Source of the DNA: Dethiosulfatibacter sp.
GTDB taxonomy: Bacteria > Bacillota_A > Clostridia > Tissierellales > Dethiosulfatibacteraceae
DNA: 6,344 nt
Direction: 5' to 3'
NCBI GenBank assembly: GCA_019084435.1
Contig: JAHRFV010000109.1
Location: forward strand, 1-6,344
Shown here one piece after another: positions 6,216-6,344 of the stretch (the first letter of the stretch is position 1; each line of letters opens with the position of its first letter). A program made the translations under genes and the position numbers. The notes beneath the pieces are model-generated. The model worked only from the letters and a program-made list of their open reading frames with translations, was not told the origin of the DNA and did no database searches.

Positions 6216-6344
6216 GTGCGGGAGAGCCGCAGTTCCGGTGTGGCATGAGCCACATGTCCGGAACTACTGAGCCACCAATTACTCGCTTAGACGTTTATCC
6301 AATCCATAGACCTCCCGCATTGATAAGTCCTTGGAAGGATCTAT
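6216..6344 (+). other. GC-rich segment with strong RNA-like secondary structure, start of another element
   Basis: GC content rises abruptly from about 21% (6081-6215) to about 52% (6216-6344). An outer stem pairs TGCGGGAG (6217-6224) with CTCCCGCA (6312-6319). Inside it, a long hairpin pairs AGTTCCGG (6231-6238) with CCGGAACT (6258-6265), and TGTGGC (6239-6244) with GCCACA (6249-6254) around an ATGA loop with a three-base bulge. This is far more structure than the surrounding DNA offers. The segment opens with GTGCG, which fits the GUGYG start of group II introns, but I cannot recognise domain I in so short a stretch. The window ends before the element can be identified. Confidence 0.5.
6245..6344 (+). 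CDS. Possible partial gene running off the right edge, unidentified
   Basis: From ATG 6245 (or ATG 6254) a frame stays open to the last base, 33 complete codons, in the GC-rich segment. Its residues include TRLDVYPIHRPPALISPW, a mixed, protein-like composition unlike the low-complexity frames of the AT-rich spacer. There is no clear ribosome binding site: the first ATG lies in the loop of the strong hairpin 6231-6265. The frame is also open upstream to the TAG at 6191-6193. I do not recognise the protein. It may be the N-terminus of a mobile-element gene or simply chance in structured DNA. Confidence 0.2.
   Translation, partial: MSHMSGTTEPPITRLDVYPIHRPPALISPWKDL

Overview
The window reads as AT-rich DNA (well under 35% GC across the genes) from a low-GC Firmicute. 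An anaerobic amino-acid-fermenting clostridium is the most likely source. The grounds are the A/T-rich codon choice, strong AGGAGG-type ribosome binding sites, and a sigma-54-controlled set of amino-acid/dipeptide genes. No species is claimed.

Layout. Bases 1-271 are a giant, almost perfect inverted repeat: 96-base arms with 95 matches around a 79-base spacer. Its right arm carries a near-consensus vegetative promoter (TTGAGA, 17 bases, TATAAT) pointing at the first gene. Bases 371-1777 encode a PAS/AAA+/Fis-type sigma-54 activator. The gap after it holds two copies of a palindrome built on TGTCTAA/TTAGACA, 61 bases centre to centre, followed by an excellent -24/-12 promoter (TGGCATG, 4 bases, TTGCA). 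Downstream on the same strand lie a proline-racemase-family enzyme (start 2055), an M19-type dipeptidase (3075-4094) and a DUF819 membrane protein (4198-5343). A stem-loop terminator lies at 5551-5580. From 5344 to 6215 there is no convincing gene. At 6216 the base composition jumps from about 21% to about 52% GC. This GC-rich piece can fold into a structured RNA and contains a frame that stays open to the window edge; it is probably the start of a different, perhaps mobile, element.

How the parts may work together (inference). The PAS-domain activator would sense a small molecule, bind the paired palindromes and switch on the sigma-54 promoter. The membrane protein would move a peptide, amino acid or related compound across the membrane. 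The cytoplasmic dipeptidase would split a dipeptide, possibly one with a D-residue, and the racemase would interconvert the L and D forms of the released amino acid. The racemase keeps both catalytic cysteines, but the residues around them differ from the usual proline racemase/hydroxyproline epimerase pattern, so the substrate is open. The best candidates for something undescribed are this regulon, the promoter-bearing giant palindrome, and the GC-rich structured edge.
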